NCBI RefSeq assembly: GCF_009909155.2
Contig: NZ_JAAAPM020000001.1
Coordinates: 248,001 to 312,000 of the forward strand
DNA length: 64,000 nt
Origin: Flavobacterium undicola
Lineage (GTDB): Bacteria; Bacteroidota; Bacteroidia; Flavobacteriales; Flavobacteriaceae
Direction: 5' to 3'
Shown: positions 45,327 through 55,230 of the stretch, piece by piece
Numbering within the stretch: the first letter of the stretch is position 1
How the letters are laid out: every line of letters starts with the position of its first letter
The notes under the pieces: generated by a model
The model's input: the letters and a program-made list of their open reading frames with translations, nothing else
The model's database searches: none
Told to the model about the DNA's origin: nothing
Translations under genes and position numbers: made by a program

Positions 45327-46763
45327 TTATTTCATGATCCAGGTATCCTTGCTTCCGCCACCTTGGGAGGAGTTGACTACCAAAGAGCCTTCGGTTAGTG
45401 CCACCCGGGTGAGTCCGCCGGGAACTATTGTTACTCCATTAGGACCACACAATGCATAAGGTCGTAAATCGACATGGCGCAGTTTTAATTCGCCGTCAAT
45501 GTAACAGGGAACGGTGCTTAACTGAATGATGGGTTGGGCAATAAAATTGCGCGGATTATTTAAAATAGCCACTTTAGCTGCTTCCAGTTCTTCTTCGGTA
45601 GCCTTATTTCCCATAACCATTCCGTAGCCACCACTTTGATTGGTTTCTTTGATAACCATGTTTTCCATGTCGGCAAAAACCAATTCGCGTTCTTCTTTAT
45701 TTTCCATTTGGTAGGTAGGAACATTTTTCAGAATCGGTTCTTCGTTAAGGTAGTAACGAATCATTTGTGGCACATAGGCATAAATGGCTTTATCATCGGC
45801 AACGCCATTCCCAACAGCATTTACTAAGGCTACATTACCCATTTTATAAGCACTTATCAATCCTGGAACGCCAAGTGTACTATCGGGTTTAAATACCAAT
45901 GGATCTAAATATTCGTCGTCTAAACGTCTGTAAATAACATCTACTTGTAGCAAGCCCGATGTGGTTTTCATATACACTTTGTGATTGTTAACCACAAGAT
46001 CTCGACCTTCTACCAGCGGAATTCCCATTTGCCTGGCTAAAAAAGTATGTTCGTAATAAGCTGAATTGAAAACGCCCGGAGTCAATAAAACCACATTAGG
46101 ATTAGAGATGGTTCTTGGCGAAAGCGAAATTAAAATGTTATGGAAAATCATAGGATAATTAGCCACCATGCTAACATTATTAGCACGAAACATTTCCGGG
46201 AAAATCCTCTTGGTTATTTCCCTGTTTTCTAACATATAACTTACTCCACTGGGGCACCTCAGATTATCTTCAAGAACATAAAACTCTCCTTTTTCGCCTC
46301 TGATTAAATCAATTCCCGCAATATGAACATGAATGTTATGCGGAACTTTAACACCGTGTACTTCCGGAATGTAATGCGGACAAGAAGCAATTAACGAAGC
46401 GGGCATGATGCCTTCTTTTATAATCAGCTGTTCGTTATAAATGTCTTCCAGAAACAGGTTTAAAGCTCTTAATCTTTGGGTAATTCCAGTTTCGACTTCC
46501 ATCCATTCGTTTTTGGTAATTATTCTGGGAATAATATCAAAAGGAAATATTCTTTCGATTCCTTGGTTGTCATCACTGTAGACAGTAAATGTAATCCCCT
46601 GGTTCATAAAAATATCCGAAGCCTGTTTTTGTTTTACATTCAGCTTATCAATATTTAAACTCTCTAATGTTTGCAATACCTGTTTGTAAGAGTCTCTTAC
46701 TCCATCTCTAGAAAACATTTCATCCCATCCCTTTGGACTTAATTTAGGTGTCAAATTTACCAT
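45327..46763 (-). CDS. Circularly permuted type 2 ATP-grasp protein
   Basis: A 478-residue circularly permuted ATP-grasp enzyme, predicted to join amino acids or peptides using ATP. Seen are VLEDNLRCPSGVSYMLENR, the VDVIYRRLDDEYLDP segment, NAVGNGVADDKAIYAYVP, and the KETNQSGGYGMVMG loop that would grip nucleotide. It is first in the leftward trio with alpha-E and transglutaminase genes, a conserved uncharacterised system. Confidence 0.92.
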   Translation of the reverse strand: MVNLTPKLSPKGWDEMFSRDGVRDSYKQVLQTLESLNIDKLNVKQKQASDIFMNQGITFTVYSDDNQGIERIFPFDIIPRIITKNEWMEVETGITQRLRALNLFLEDIYNEQLIIKEGIMPASLIASCPHYIPEVHGVKVPHNIHVHIAGIDLIRGEKGEFYVLEDNLRCPSGVSYMLENREITKRIFPEMFRANNVSMVANYPMIFHNILISLSPRTISNPNVVLLTPGVFNSAYYEHTFLARQMGIPLVEGRDLVVNNHKVYMKTTSGLLQVDVIYRRLDDEYLDPLVFKPDSTLGVPGLISAYKMGNVALVNAVGNGVADDKAIYAYVPQMIRYYLNEEPILKNVPTYQMENKEERELVFADMENMVIKETNQSGGYGMVMGNKATEEELEAAKVAILNNPRNFIAQPIIQLSTVPCYIDGELKLRHVDLRPYALCGPNGVTIVPGGLTRVALTEGSLVVNSSQGGGSKDTWIMK

Positions 46764-47073
46764 TCTATAATTATTGAAAAATTAATAAAAACTAATTTTG
46801 ATTGAAAAAACATCAGTCTTTAGGCTAATTTAACGATTTTGTAGATAAGTATTTGAAATTTTTATATGAATAATGTAATTAATGCGGCATTCTTTTTTTG
46901 CCGATATGTTTTTTGAGAATTAGTAGTTTAAAACTAAGTTTTTTTTAGATTTCTCAACTATTAAATAAAAGTACAGCCATTTTATCTTATTGAGAATAAG
47001 AATTTTGGAAGAAATGAATGATGTTAGAAGAAGTTGTTAAAAAGCGAAGTTCGATTATATACGATTAAAAAGA
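46764..47073. other. Gene-free gap upstream of the ATP-grasp trio
   Basis: No gene or RNA is seen in this 310-bp AT-rich gap. It should contain the leftward promoter of the trio and, at its right end, the region after the deacetylase gene. I saw no clear terminator or repeat here. Confidence 0.5.
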
Positions 47074-47928
47074 TTATTTAGCATTTACAAAAGTAGCTTC
47101 CATCGATTTCATCATGCGGTCAGTGGACCAATTTCCAGACACAATCATACGTCTTACAGTATAAAGTGGATCAATCGAATCTCTTTTAGTCGAAAGGATA
47201 AAAGCCATTTGGTATCCACTTTTTTTAATTTCAGGAATGGCTTCTTTGTTCCATAATCCAAAAGGATAGGCAAAATAAGGAATTGGTTTTCCAATGATAT
47301 CTTCGAGTTTGGCTTTTGGTTTTACTAATTGGGTGTTCCAGTCTTCGCCAGCATATTTAGTAACCATGTGATGGTCCCAGGTGTGAGCCGCAATAGAATT
47401 TCCAGAATCAGATAAGTTTTTTATTTCCTCCTTGCTTAAATAATTCGGGCGGTTGATGGAAACCGTCATTACAAAGAAAACACCTTTGAAATTGTATTTT
47501 TTCATTTCGGCTGCGCCAATGCTGTATTGTTCGCCTCTTGTATCATCAAAAGTTATCATGACCGGTTTAACAGGCAAGGGCTTGTTGTACACCAAATAAT
47601 CATACAATTGATTGGGTAAAATACTGTGGTAGCCCGCATCAGCTAAGGCTTTCATTTGTTCAGCAAAATTCGCCGGTTTTACTGTATAGGTTTTGGTCAT
47701 TTCGCCAGCTGATGCCGAGAAATCTTTGATATTATGATAGCATAAAATGGGCACTTCTTTTCGAGCCAGTATAGCAGCTGCATCTGCCATAACTAATTTT
47801 TCGGCTTTTTTAGGGCTTGCAATAACTTTTGGTGTGTCTGCTTTATTTTCGATGGAAGTCTCTTTCTTTTGTTCGCAACTTAGCGTTAAAAAAAGTCCAA
47901 GCGCTGCTAAGAATATCGTTTTTTTCAT
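47074..47928 (-). CDS. Polysaccharide deacetylase lipoprotein
   Basis: A protein of about 284 residues with a lipoprotein signal (MKKTIFLAALGLFLTLSCEQ) and a NodB-type deacetylase domain. The metal site residues are in ITFDDTRGEQYS (Asp pair) and AAHTWDHHMV (His pair), and YFAYPFGLWNKEA matches the family's third motif. It would remove acetyl groups from a cell-surface or peptidoglycan sugar. The start at 47928 is chosen because it gives the lipobox and avoids overlap with the preceding gene at 47948. Confidence 0.88.
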   Translation of the reverse strand: MKKTIFLAALGLFLTLSCEQKKETSIENKADTPKVIASPKKAEKLVMADAAAILARKEVPILCYHNIKDFSASAGEMTKTYTVKPANFAEQMKALADAGYHSILPNQLYDYLVYNKPLPVKPVMITFDDTRGEQYSIGAAEMKKYNFKGVFFVMTVSINRPNYLSKEEIKNLSDSGNSIAAHTWDHHMVTKYAGEDWNTQLVKPKAKLEDIIGKPIPYFAYPFGLWNKEAIPEIKKSGYQMAFILSTKRDSIDPLYTVRRMIVSGNWSTDRMMKSMEATFVNAK

Positions 47929-47947
47929 TTCTTGTATGAGCTTAAAA

Positions 47948-48976
47948 TTATTGAAACTGAATGTAACTTGGCTGTGGAGCAAATTTTAATAATTGTTCCG
48001 GAGTGTACATTTTCCAGTCGTTCCAGTTGTCATTTTTGTAAAACAATTTAAAGCCCGTAAACTGAACCGGTTCTCTATAGATGTATCTTAAATAAGTTGA
48101 TCGTTTTAAAACCTGACTTCCAAAACCGTCCATGTCCATTACGATTTGAACTTCAGGAACTCTTTTGATAGCTTTATAATTAGTAACCATTCCTTGGGTG
48201 AAACGATGTACCACCAAAATTTTTGGAGTTAATTTCTTTTCGCGTACAATTCGAGCCAAAATATCGATGGCATCATTGATATCATCAGCAGACATGGTTC
48301 CAATTTTTTTACCAGGAACATGACCACTTTTCATTGAAAACTCAGGATCAATTCCCAGATGAACATTCGGTAAAGCTAGGTATTCTTCCAGTTGGCTTAC
48401 TTCTTCCTTAACAGTGCTATGTCCTACCTGAATGTCCAGGAAAACTAAAGCATTAATGGGTTTTGCCCAACTTAAAAGCGTGTCGATTTGTTTGAAAGGC
48501 ATACGCATGTTGTAACGATTGCTAGCTCCGGGAGCACCTTGGGCAGAAACTGCAATATAATGAAAGGCCGGAATAGTGGTTACACTGGAATCGGCAGCTT
48601 TCCATTTTGCCACTTCTACTTTAAGTTTTTCAATCATTTCGGCTCTGGGATATTCTCCTAAAACGCCCATTCTTTTCGAATATAAATTTCCGTAAAAAGC
48701 AATAATTCGGTGATAAGGCAATAAGGCACCCGGCAAAGGATAAGGTGCTTTTACAGGCCACATTCCCGTAGTGTCTTTGTTGCTTAGAGCGATCATCCTT
48801 CGGTTGTAATCGGCTGTGTCAATAGTAGTGATTGGTTTTTTCTTAGCTGAATCTATTTTTATTGCTACGCTGTCTTTAGCAGTTGCTTCTACAGTATTGG
48901 ATTTACTTTGATTGCAATTGGTAAAGGCGAAAAATAAGAAAGGGCTAATAAGGATTGCTAAAGTATATTTTTTCAT
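47948..48976 (-). CDS. Secreted lipoprotein of unknown function (possible glycosidase-like barrel)
   Basis: A protein of about 342 residues with a lipoprotein signal (MKKYTLAILISPFLFFAFTNCNQ) and a soluble domain I cannot name. The alternation of strands and helices, with acidic strand ends (LVFLDIQVG, HLGIDPEFSM, IVMDMDGFG), is TIM-barrel-like, as in glycoside hydrolases; this is an inference. It lies 19 bp upstream of the deacetylase gene in the same direction, so both may act on the same extracellular glycan. Confidence 0.6.
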   Translation of the reverse strand: MKKYTLAILISPFLFFAFTNCNQSKSNTVEATAKDSVAIKIDSAKKKPITTIDTADYNRRMIALSNKDTTGMWPVKAPYPLPGALLPYHRIIAFYGNLYSKRMGVLGEYPRAEMIEKLKVEVAKWKAADSSVTTIPAFHYIAVSAQGAPGASNRYNMRMPFKQIDTLLSWAKPINALVFLDIQVGHSTVKEEVSQLEEYLALPNVHLGIDPEFSMKSGHVPGKKIGTMSADDINDAIDILARIVREKKLTPKILVVHRFTQGMVTNYKAIKRVPEVQIVMDMDGFGSQVLKRSTYLRYIYREPVQFTGFKLFYKNDNWNDWKMYTPEQLLKFAPQPSYIQFQ

Positions 48977-49205
48977 AAAGAATTGCATTTGGATTTATTA
49001 CAAATGTAAACTTTTTAACTAACGACTTCTTCATTTAATTCGTATTCTGTTGCTGTTTTTTTTCGAAAATTAAGGATGTTTCAATCATTAGAATTAGCCA
49101 AAGTAAAGAGGTTTTTGCTTTATGATAAAAGGACTTAAATAGTCTATTGGTTTCATTTTAAGTGATTTGTAAATAATTGTCTAACTTTATATAAATAATT
49201 ATGTT

Positions 49206-50813
49206 ATGAGGAAATTCGTTTTATACATAGTAGTTATTTTATTCGGTTTTTCACTCACCTCAGTTTCACTCATAAAAAAAGAGAATTTAAAGGCGACAGT
49301 CTCTTATTTTGCCCCATTTTCTCAAAAATCAGAAGAGTCCGAATCTAAGATTCCTATCAATAAACAGAATATAAATACTTTTTTCAAAAAGTATCCTAAT
49401 TTAAAACCATACGAATCGGAGGTTAGCACATTGTATGAAAACAGAAAATACAATGCGATTTGGTATGACGCTACTGATAAATTGATTGAGTTTTCCCAGT
49501 TGTTATATTCTAAAGTAAATTCACTTCAGGAAGAAGGTGTGGAAGCCCGCATGGAGTATCAGGAAATAATTGACGGAATTTTTGATTCGAATGCTACTCT
49601 GAAACCACTTTCGAAAACTGAAACCGAAATCATGTTATCTAGCCTGTATGTGTTTTATGTGCAAAAGGTATTTATTGGAATTAGCGCCGAGAAACTTCAA
49701 CAAATGGGTTGGTTTCTGCCCAAGAAAAAGATTGCTTATCAACCTTTTCTCGATTCGTTATTGCAGAATCCTAAACTATTAAATTTTGATGAAAAACATC
49801 AGTTAGGTCAATATTACAAATTGCGTGATGCTTTAAAAAAATACCGCGAGATAGAAAAAACGGGTGAATGGAAACCCATAGAATACGATTCTACCATTCC
49901 ATATTACAAACCTTTTGATAACTCAAAAACAATCAGCCAAATTAGGCATCGTCTTGTTGTAATAGGGGATTTGGATAAGGATTCTAAAAGTGCCGTTTAT
50001 GATGATGAATTAATGAAGGGGATTTTGCGTTTCAAAAAAAGAAATGGCTATCTGATTAATTATTTTATTTCCCCTTGGCAGATTAAACAAATGAATTTAC
50101 CTATCCAAAAATACATTCGAAAAATAATGATAAATATGGAACGCTGTCGGTGGATTGATCCCGAATTGACTAACGCCAGCGAATACATCATAATTAATAT
50201 CCCATCCTATAAATTGATTTATAAAAAGAATGGCAAAACGGTTTTAGAATCTAATGTCATAGTGGGACAAGATATGATGGAAACGGTTATTTTTAGTGGA
50301 TTTATTAGTTCGATTGTTTTTAGTCCGTATTGGAATGTGCCCCAAAGTATTATTGATAATGAAATAAAATATGCGATGGAACGGGACAAGGATTATTTAA
50401 ATTCCCGCAATATGGAATGGAATGATGGCAAAGTCAGACAGAAACCCGGACCTAAAAACGCTCTGGGATTGGTTAAGTTTGTTTTTCCAAATACCAATAG
50501 CATCTATTTGCACGATACTCCTGCTAAAGCCATATTTGCCTTAGAATATCGAGCCTACAGTCATGGTTGTATCAATATGGAAAAAGCCAAGGAATTAGCT
50601 TTTTTAATTTTGAAAGATGATCCGGATTGGCCAGTTGCACGTATTACCGAGGCAATGAATGGAGAAAAGGAAACGACTTGTGAATTAAAGAATAAAATTC
50701 CAATTCATATTAGTTACTTTACCACTTGGGTTGACAGTCAGGATGTTCTCCATTTCTATGAGGATGTTTATGGTAGAGATCCCCAATTCGATTATATTAT
50801 ATTTAAGCATTAA
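49206..50813 (+). CDS. L,D-transpeptidase (YcbB-like)
   Basis: A 535-residue envelope enzyme with an N-terminal signal-anchor (about residues 5-22), a scaffold domain, a peptidoglycan-binding-like segment (LMKGILRFKKRNGYL, about 270-285), and a C-terminal YkuD catalytic domain with HDTPAKAIF and the active-site SHGCI motif (Cys455). It would form 3-3 cross-links in peptidoglycan or attach proteins to it. Length and order match YcbB/LdtD-type enzymes. A convergent cytochrome c gene ends nine bases downstream. Confidence 0.92.
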   Translation: MRKFVLYIVVILFGFSLTSVSLIKKENLKATVSYFAPFSQKSEESESKIPINKQNINTFFKKYPNLKPYESEVSTLYENRKYNAIWYDATDKLIEFSQLLYSKVNSLQEEGVEARMEYQEIIDGIFDSNATLKPLSKTETEIMLSSLYVFYVQKVFIGISAEKLQQMGWFLPKKKIAYQPFLDSLLQNPKLLNFDEKHQLGQYYKLRDALKKYREIEKTGEWKPIEYDSTIPYYKPFDNSKTISQIRHRLVVIGDLDKDSKSAVYDDELMKGILRFKKRNGYLINYFISPWQIKQMNLPIQKYIRKIMINMERCRWIDPELTNASEYIIINIPSYKLIYKKNGKTVLESNVIVGQDMMETVIFSGFISSIVFSPYWNVPQSIIDNEIKYAMERDKDYLNSRNMEWNDGKVRQKPGPKNALGLVKFVFPNTNSIYLHDTPAKAIFALEYRAYSHGCINMEKAKELAFLILKDDPDWPVARITEAMNGEKETTCELKNKIPIHISYFTTWVDSQDVLHFYEDVYGRDPQFDYIIFKH

Positions 50814-50821
50814 ATGATTTA

Positions 50822-51277
50822 TCACGGTTTCAATAAAGCGACTTCTTTAGTTGTTACCATTTTTTTTGTTTTATTGCTCCAGGAATTGAGCACATAGTTC
50901 ATTACGTCAGCAATTTCTTCGTCGCTTAAACCCATAGGTGGCATGATGCCGTTGTATTTTTTCTGATTAACCAGGATTTCGCCTTTCTGACCGTATTTTA
51001 CCGTATGAATACTTTCGGTTCTTTTCTTTTTCAGCCAGTCAGAACCATCCAAAGGTGGAAAGGTGGTATCGTTTCCTTTTCCTGTTGCCATATGGCATTG
51101 GATACAAAAATCGGTGTAGACTTCCTTGCCTCGAGCCATGCTTTTTTGCAGCGGCGTTTGCGGTTGTTCTTTTATAGACAAATACTCTTTTTTGGAGTCG
51201 TTTAAAGCTGTTGGATTTGAAAAATACAAAGCACCCAAAAGCAGTAGGCTTAAGCCGATATTTATTTTAGTAATCAT
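50822..51277 (-). CDS. Class I cytochrome c
   Basis: A 151-residue periplasmic or membrane-anchored monohaem cytochrome c. The haem motif is CIQCH (Cys58, Cys61, His62), and the axial Met is in GIMPPMGLSD (Met112 or Met115). The first 20 residues form a signal or anchor. Its start abuts the stop of the PQQ-type dehydrogenase, so it probably accepts electrons from that enzyme. Confidence 0.9.
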   Translation of the reverse strand: MITKINIGLSLLLLGALYFSNPTALNDSKKEYLSIKEQPQTPLQKSMARGKEVYTDFCIQCHMATGKGNDTTFPPLDGSDWLKKKRTESIHTVKYGQKGEILVNQKKYNGIMPPMGLSDEEIADVMNYVLNSWSNKTKKMVTTKEVALLKP

Positions 51278-52396
51278 TTAATTAGGTATAATTTTTAGAA
51301 TCCCTTTTCCTTCCACGCCAATGTAAATATAGCCATCAGGAGCCTGTATTACACTGCGCAAACGACCAATGTTAGTAGCAATTTTTTGTCTTCCAATGAT
51401 TTTCTCACCGTCTAATTTGACCAATTCCAAATATTGAAATTTTAGTGAACCTACCAATAAATGCCCTTTCCAATCAGGGTATTTATCGCCAGTAACGAAA
51501 GTCATGCCGCAGGGAGCAATAGAAGGTGCCCAGTAATAAACAGGATTTTCAATTCCAGCTTTTTGTTGTTCGTTACTGATAATAGTATTGTCATAATCGA
51601 TGCCGTAAGTTACCACTGGCCAACCGTAATTAGCTGCTTTTTTGACAATGTTGATTTCGTCTCCACCTTGAGGGCCGTGTTCGTGTTCCCAGACAGAGCC
51701 TGTTGTAGGGTGTATGGCTAATCCTTGCGGATTGCGATGCCCATAAGAATAAATAGCTGTTTTAGCATTTTCTTTTCCCGCAAACGGATTGTCTTTTGGG
51801 ATGCTACCATCATCATTCAAACGGTAGATTTTTCCGTTATCCTTAGTAATGTCCTGCGGATTCACAAAATGATTACCGCGTTCTCCTGCCGAGAAATACA
51901 AATAACCTTTTTTGTCAAAAACAATTCGAGAACCAAAATGCTGTCCTTTGGTTGTATTTGGCTCACATTTGTATAAAGATTCTATTTGAGTTAAGCTTTC
52001 GTTTTCCAGTTTGGCTCTAATAAGTTTGGTGTTGCCACCTTCGCCTTCACCCTCGGTAGAAGCGTAGCTAATGTAAATCCAGCCATTTTTGGCGTAATCA
52101 GGATGCAATACAATATCCAGCAAACCACCCTGACCGCGGTTGTACACAGCGGGAACATTTTTGACTTCGGTTTTTGTGCCTTTTGTAATATGAAATAAAA
52201 CACCGCTTTTCTCCGTAACTAACATCGAGCCATCAGGTAGAAAAGCCATTCCCCACGGATTGTTAATGCCATCAACAATGGTTTCTAAACGATAGTTTTT
52301 TGCTTCTTCCTGTAACGGAATCGCATCGTTAGTTTTTAATTGCGCATCACAGTTGAAAATAAAAAAAGAAAAGAACAATAGTGAAAATGTCTTCAT
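51278..52396 (-). CDS. PQQ-dependent soluble sugar dehydrogenase (YliI-like)
   Basis: A 372-residue secreted six-bladed propeller protein of the soluble glucose/aldose dehydrogenase family, with a lipoprotein-like signal (FSLLFFSFFIFNCDAQ). Motifs include NPWGMAFLPDGSMLVTEK, GNTKLIRAKL, YSYGHRNPQGLAIHPTTG and WEHEHGPQGGDEIN, the last two lining the PQQ/calcium site in this family. No PQQ synthesis genes are seen; cofactor may come from outside. It is followed immediately by the cytochrome c gene. Confidence 0.9.
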   Translation of the reverse strand: MKTFSLLFFSFFIFNCDAQLKTNDAIPLQEEAKNYRLETIVDGINNPWGMAFLPDGSMLVTEKSGVLFHITKGTKTEVKNVPAVYNRGQGGLLDIVLHPDYAKNGWIYISYASTEGEGEGGNTKLIRAKLENESLTQIESLYKCEPNTTKGQHFGSRIVFDKKGYLYFSAGERGNHFVNPQDITKDNGKIYRLNDDGSIPKDNPFAGKENAKTAIYSYGHRNPQGLAIHPTTGSVWEHEHGPQGGDEINIVKKAANYGWPVVTYGIDYDNTIISNEQQKAGIENPVYYWAPSIAPCGMTFVTGDKYPDWKGHLLVGSLKFQYLELVKLDGEKIIGRQKIATNIGRLRSVIQAPDGYIYIGVEGKGILKIIPN

Positions 52397-52722
52397 AGTT
52401 TGGTAGTTAAACTTAGCTTTTAAAGGTAATGAAAAAGTTTAATACTGATTTTTTGAACTTTAGTTTTTTAATATTCAATAGGCGCAACCTATTTATTTAG
52501 AATAATTTACAGTAGCTAGGTTGTATTTTGTTTTTTGTTGGAGTAGCATTTTGATATGCTATAAAGGTATTTTTGACACTTTTTGGTAATATCCTATAAT
52601 GTTTTGAGAAAATTTTATATTAAATCGTTGTAGTTTTCGGATAAATTTGTGAAATCTAGAATAAGTTGTACGATATACTTATTTGTGATGAGAAATTAAA
52701 TTTTAAATCCCATCTTTAATAA
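52397..52722. promoter_or_regulatory. Regulatory gap upstream of the symporter gene, with 13-mer TAATATCCTATAA
   Basis: This 326-bp gap holds no gene. TAAATTTG at 52642-52649 is a fair -7 box for the symporter gene. The 13-mer TAATATCCTATAA at 52587-52599 lies about 60 bp upstream of the expected transcription start, a site typical of an activator. The same 13-mer recurs at 56639-56651 between the AraC gene and the isomerase-like gene. Confidence 0.6.
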
Positions 52723-54279
52723 ATGAAAAATTTACCATTATTAGATATCGCCATTATTGTAATTTATTTGATTGCAATGGTGGGCGTGGGAGTTTACTTC
52801 TCTAGAAAAAACAAGAGTGCTGAGCAATATACAAAGGCATCGGGTAAGATTCCCGGTTGGGCAATAGGACTGTCTATTTATGCAACATTTTTAAGCAGTA
52901 ATACTTTTTTAGGAGTTCCGGGTAAGGCGTTTGGAGGAAATTGGAATGCATTTGTTTTTAGTATTTCGATGCCATTTGCAGCTTGGGTAGCGGCTAAATA
53001 TTTTGTACCATTTTATCGCAGTACAGGAGAAGTTTCGGCTTATACTAATTTAGAAAAACGTTTTGGTCCATGGGCAAGAACCTATGCCGTTGTTTGTTTT
53101 TTGTTGACACAAATTACCAGAATGGGATCAGTGTTTTTCGGAATTTCCCTTACGCTACAAGCCTTAACAGGTTTTAGTATGGAAACCATTATGCTGGTTA
53201 CGGGAATTTGTATTGTTATTTATACGGTTTTAGGAGGTATTGAGGCGGTGATTTGGACCGAGGTAGTTCAGGCCGTATTAAAAACCGGAGGAGCATTATT
53301 GATTATGTATTTGATTATTTCAAAAATGCCAGGTGGTGTTTCTAAAATAATAGAGATAGGACAACAAAACGATAAGTTTAGTCTGGGTGGTTTCTCGCTC
53401 GATTTTACGACTTCTACTTTTTGGGTGGTATTGCTGTATGGGTTTTTTATCAATCTGAATAATTTTGGAATGGATCAAAATTATGTACAACGTTATCATG
53501 CTTCGTCTTCTGTCAAAGAAGCTTCAAAGTCAATTTGGTTGTGTGTGTGGATGTTCGTTCCTGTTTCTTTGGTTTTCTTTATGATTGGTTCTTGTTTGTT
53601 TGCTTATTATCAAGTGACTCCTGCTTTAATTGAGCCAATCAAATTACAAGCTGCTGCTGAACATCTTGGCGCTATGGCATCTCAAACAGATATTGCAAAT
53701 TATGCCAAGACGTTACAACCATCCGATTATGGAGATAAAGTAATGCCCCATTTTATGGTAAATATGATTCCTACTGGTTTGTTGGGATTAATCGTTTCGG
53801 CGATACTTTCGGCAGCTATGAGTACCATCAGTTCAGGAATGAATGCATCGGCAACAGTATTTTCAGAAGATATCTATAAGCGTTATTGGAAAACAAATAT
53901 CAGTGACAAACAAAATATGCGTTTGTTATATATCGCGACTGTTTTGTTTGGATTGGGCGGAATGGCGTGCGGAATTGCGATGATAGGAGTAAAAAGTATC
54001 TTGGATATTTGGTGGCAACTATCAGGGATTTTTGCAGGAGGAATGCTAGGACTTTTTCTTCTTGGAATTATCAGTAAAAAATCAGGGAATATGGAGGCTA
54101 TGGCTTCAACTGTTATAGGAATTATGGTTATTCTTTGGTTGTCGCTTTCGTACTTGATTCCTGATGAGTATGATTTTTTAAGAAATCCGCTTCATGCTAA
54201 TATGGTGATAGTTATAGGAACACTTTCTATCTATCTGTCGGGAGCATTTATAACTAAATTAAGAAGCGTAAAAGCTTAA
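52723..54279 (+). CDS. Sodium:solute symporter family transporter
   Basis: A 518-residue inner-membrane transporter of the SSS family with about 13 or 14 helices. Family features are MVGVGVYFSRKNKSAEQYTKASGKIPGW (residues about 20-50), GxxLSIYATFLSSNTFLG with the sodium-site Ser/Thr pattern (about 47-62) and AILSAAMSTISSGMNASATVFSEDIYKR (about 360-385). It would import an organic solute with sodium. It is 30 bp from a DapA-family gene and starts the catabolic cluster. Related transporters carry sugars, sialic acid or amino acids, so substrate is open. Confidence 0.9.
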   Translation: MKNLPLLDIAIIVIYLIAMVGVGVYFSRKNKSAEQYTKASGKIPGWAIGLSIYATFLSSNTFLGVPGKAFGGNWNAFVFSISMPFAAWVAAKYFVPFYRSTGEVSAYTNLEKRFGPWARTYAVVCFLLTQITRMGSVFFGISLTLQALTGFSMETIMLVTGICIVIYTVLGGIEAVIWTEVVQAVLKTGGALLIMYLIISKMPGGVSKIIEIGQQNDKFSLGGFSLDFTTSTFWVVLLYGFFINLNNFGMDQNYVQRYHASSSVKEASKSIWLCVWMFVPVSLVFFMIGSCLFAYYQVTPALIEPIKLQAAAEHLGAMASQTDIANYAKTLQPSDYGDKVMPHFMVNMIPTGLLGLIVSAILSAAMSTISSGMNASATVFSEDIYKRYWKTNISDKQNMRLLYIATVLFGLGGMACGIAMIGVKSILDIWWQLSGIFAGGMLGLFLLGIISKKSGNMEAMASTVIGIMVILWLSLSYLIPDEYDFLRNPLHANMVIVIGTLSIYLSGAFITKLRSVKA

Positions 54280-54309
54280 TTCATAATAAAAAGAGAAAAT
54301 AGAATAACG

Positions 54310-55230
54310 ATGAACAATTCAAAAAAAGGATTTATTCCAGTGATGTTAACCCCATTTAATAATGATGGTAGCATTGATTACAAAACATTAACGGCTCTGA
54401 CGGAACTTTATTTAAAGTCGGGAGTTACTGGTTTATTTGCCAATTGTTTGTCAAGCGAAATGTTTGAATTATCAGATGCAGAACGTCTTCAATTAACAAA
54501 ACACGTAGTGGATGTAGTAGCGGGTCAAGTGCCCATTGTAGCTACAGGTACTTTTGAAGGAACGATTCAGCAGCAGGCTGATTTTACCAATAAAATTTAC
54601 GGAACAGGAATTGATGCGGTGATATTAATTTCGGGATTATTGGCTAAAGAAAACGATTCGGATGCGGTGTTTGTTGATAATGTACACCAGTTATTGAATT
54701 TAACGCCAGGAGTTCCAACAGGTTTTTACGAATGTCCGGTTCCTTATAAAAGAGTGTTGACAGCTTCGCAATTAGAAGATTTTGTCAATACCGGAAGAGT
54801 GATTTATCATAAAGACACCAGTTTAGATATCAATCAGATTAAGGCTAAATTGAGTGTGGTAAAAAATCCTGATTTTGGTTTGTATGATGCTTACATGGTA
54901 CATGCTATCGAATCTTTAAAAGCAGGTTCGGCAGGATTGTCCTGTATTCAGGGGAATTTCTTTCCTGAATTGATTGTTTGGATTTGTGATAATTATAATG
55001 ATGCTTCAAAGGCAGAAGAATTAGCTGCAGTGCAACAATTTTTAGAGTCCAATATGGGGGTTATGCACGATGTGTATCCTATTGTGGCTAAGTATGCTTT
55101 ACAAAAAAGAGGATTGTCTATCTCTAATTTCACTCGTAGAGAAGTAGGTAATTTTACTCCAATTGTAAAAAATGCAGTGGATCAACTGCAAAATGAGTAC
55201 GATATTCTTCAGAATGAGTTATCATTCTAG
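54310..55230 (+). CDS. DapA-family lyase/aldolase
   Basis: A 306-residue class I aldolase-type TIM barrel of the dihydrodipicolinate synthase / N-acetylneuraminate lyase family. The Schiff-base Lys168 lies in YHKDTSLD and the partner Tyr140 in GFYECPVPYK. The usual TT(G/S) pyruvate-binding motif near residue 45 is changed to CLSSEM, so it is probably not a true DapA but a keto-acid lyase in catabolism. It is co-transcribed with the symporter. Confidence 0.85.
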   Translation: MNNSKKGFIPVMLTPFNNDGSIDYKTLTALTELYLKSGVTGLFANCLSSEMFELSDAERLQLTKHVVDVVAGQVPIVATGTFEGTIQQQADFTNKIYGTGIDAVILISGLLAKENDSDAVFVDNVHQLLNLTPGVPTGFYECPVPYKRVLTASQLEDFVNTGRVIYHKDTSLDINQIKAKLSVVKNPDFGLYDAYMVHAIESLKAGSAGLSCIQGNFFPELIVWICDNYNDASKAEELAAVQQFLESNMGVMHDVYPIVAKYALQKRGLSISNFTRREVGNFTPIVKNAVDQLQNEYDILQNELSF

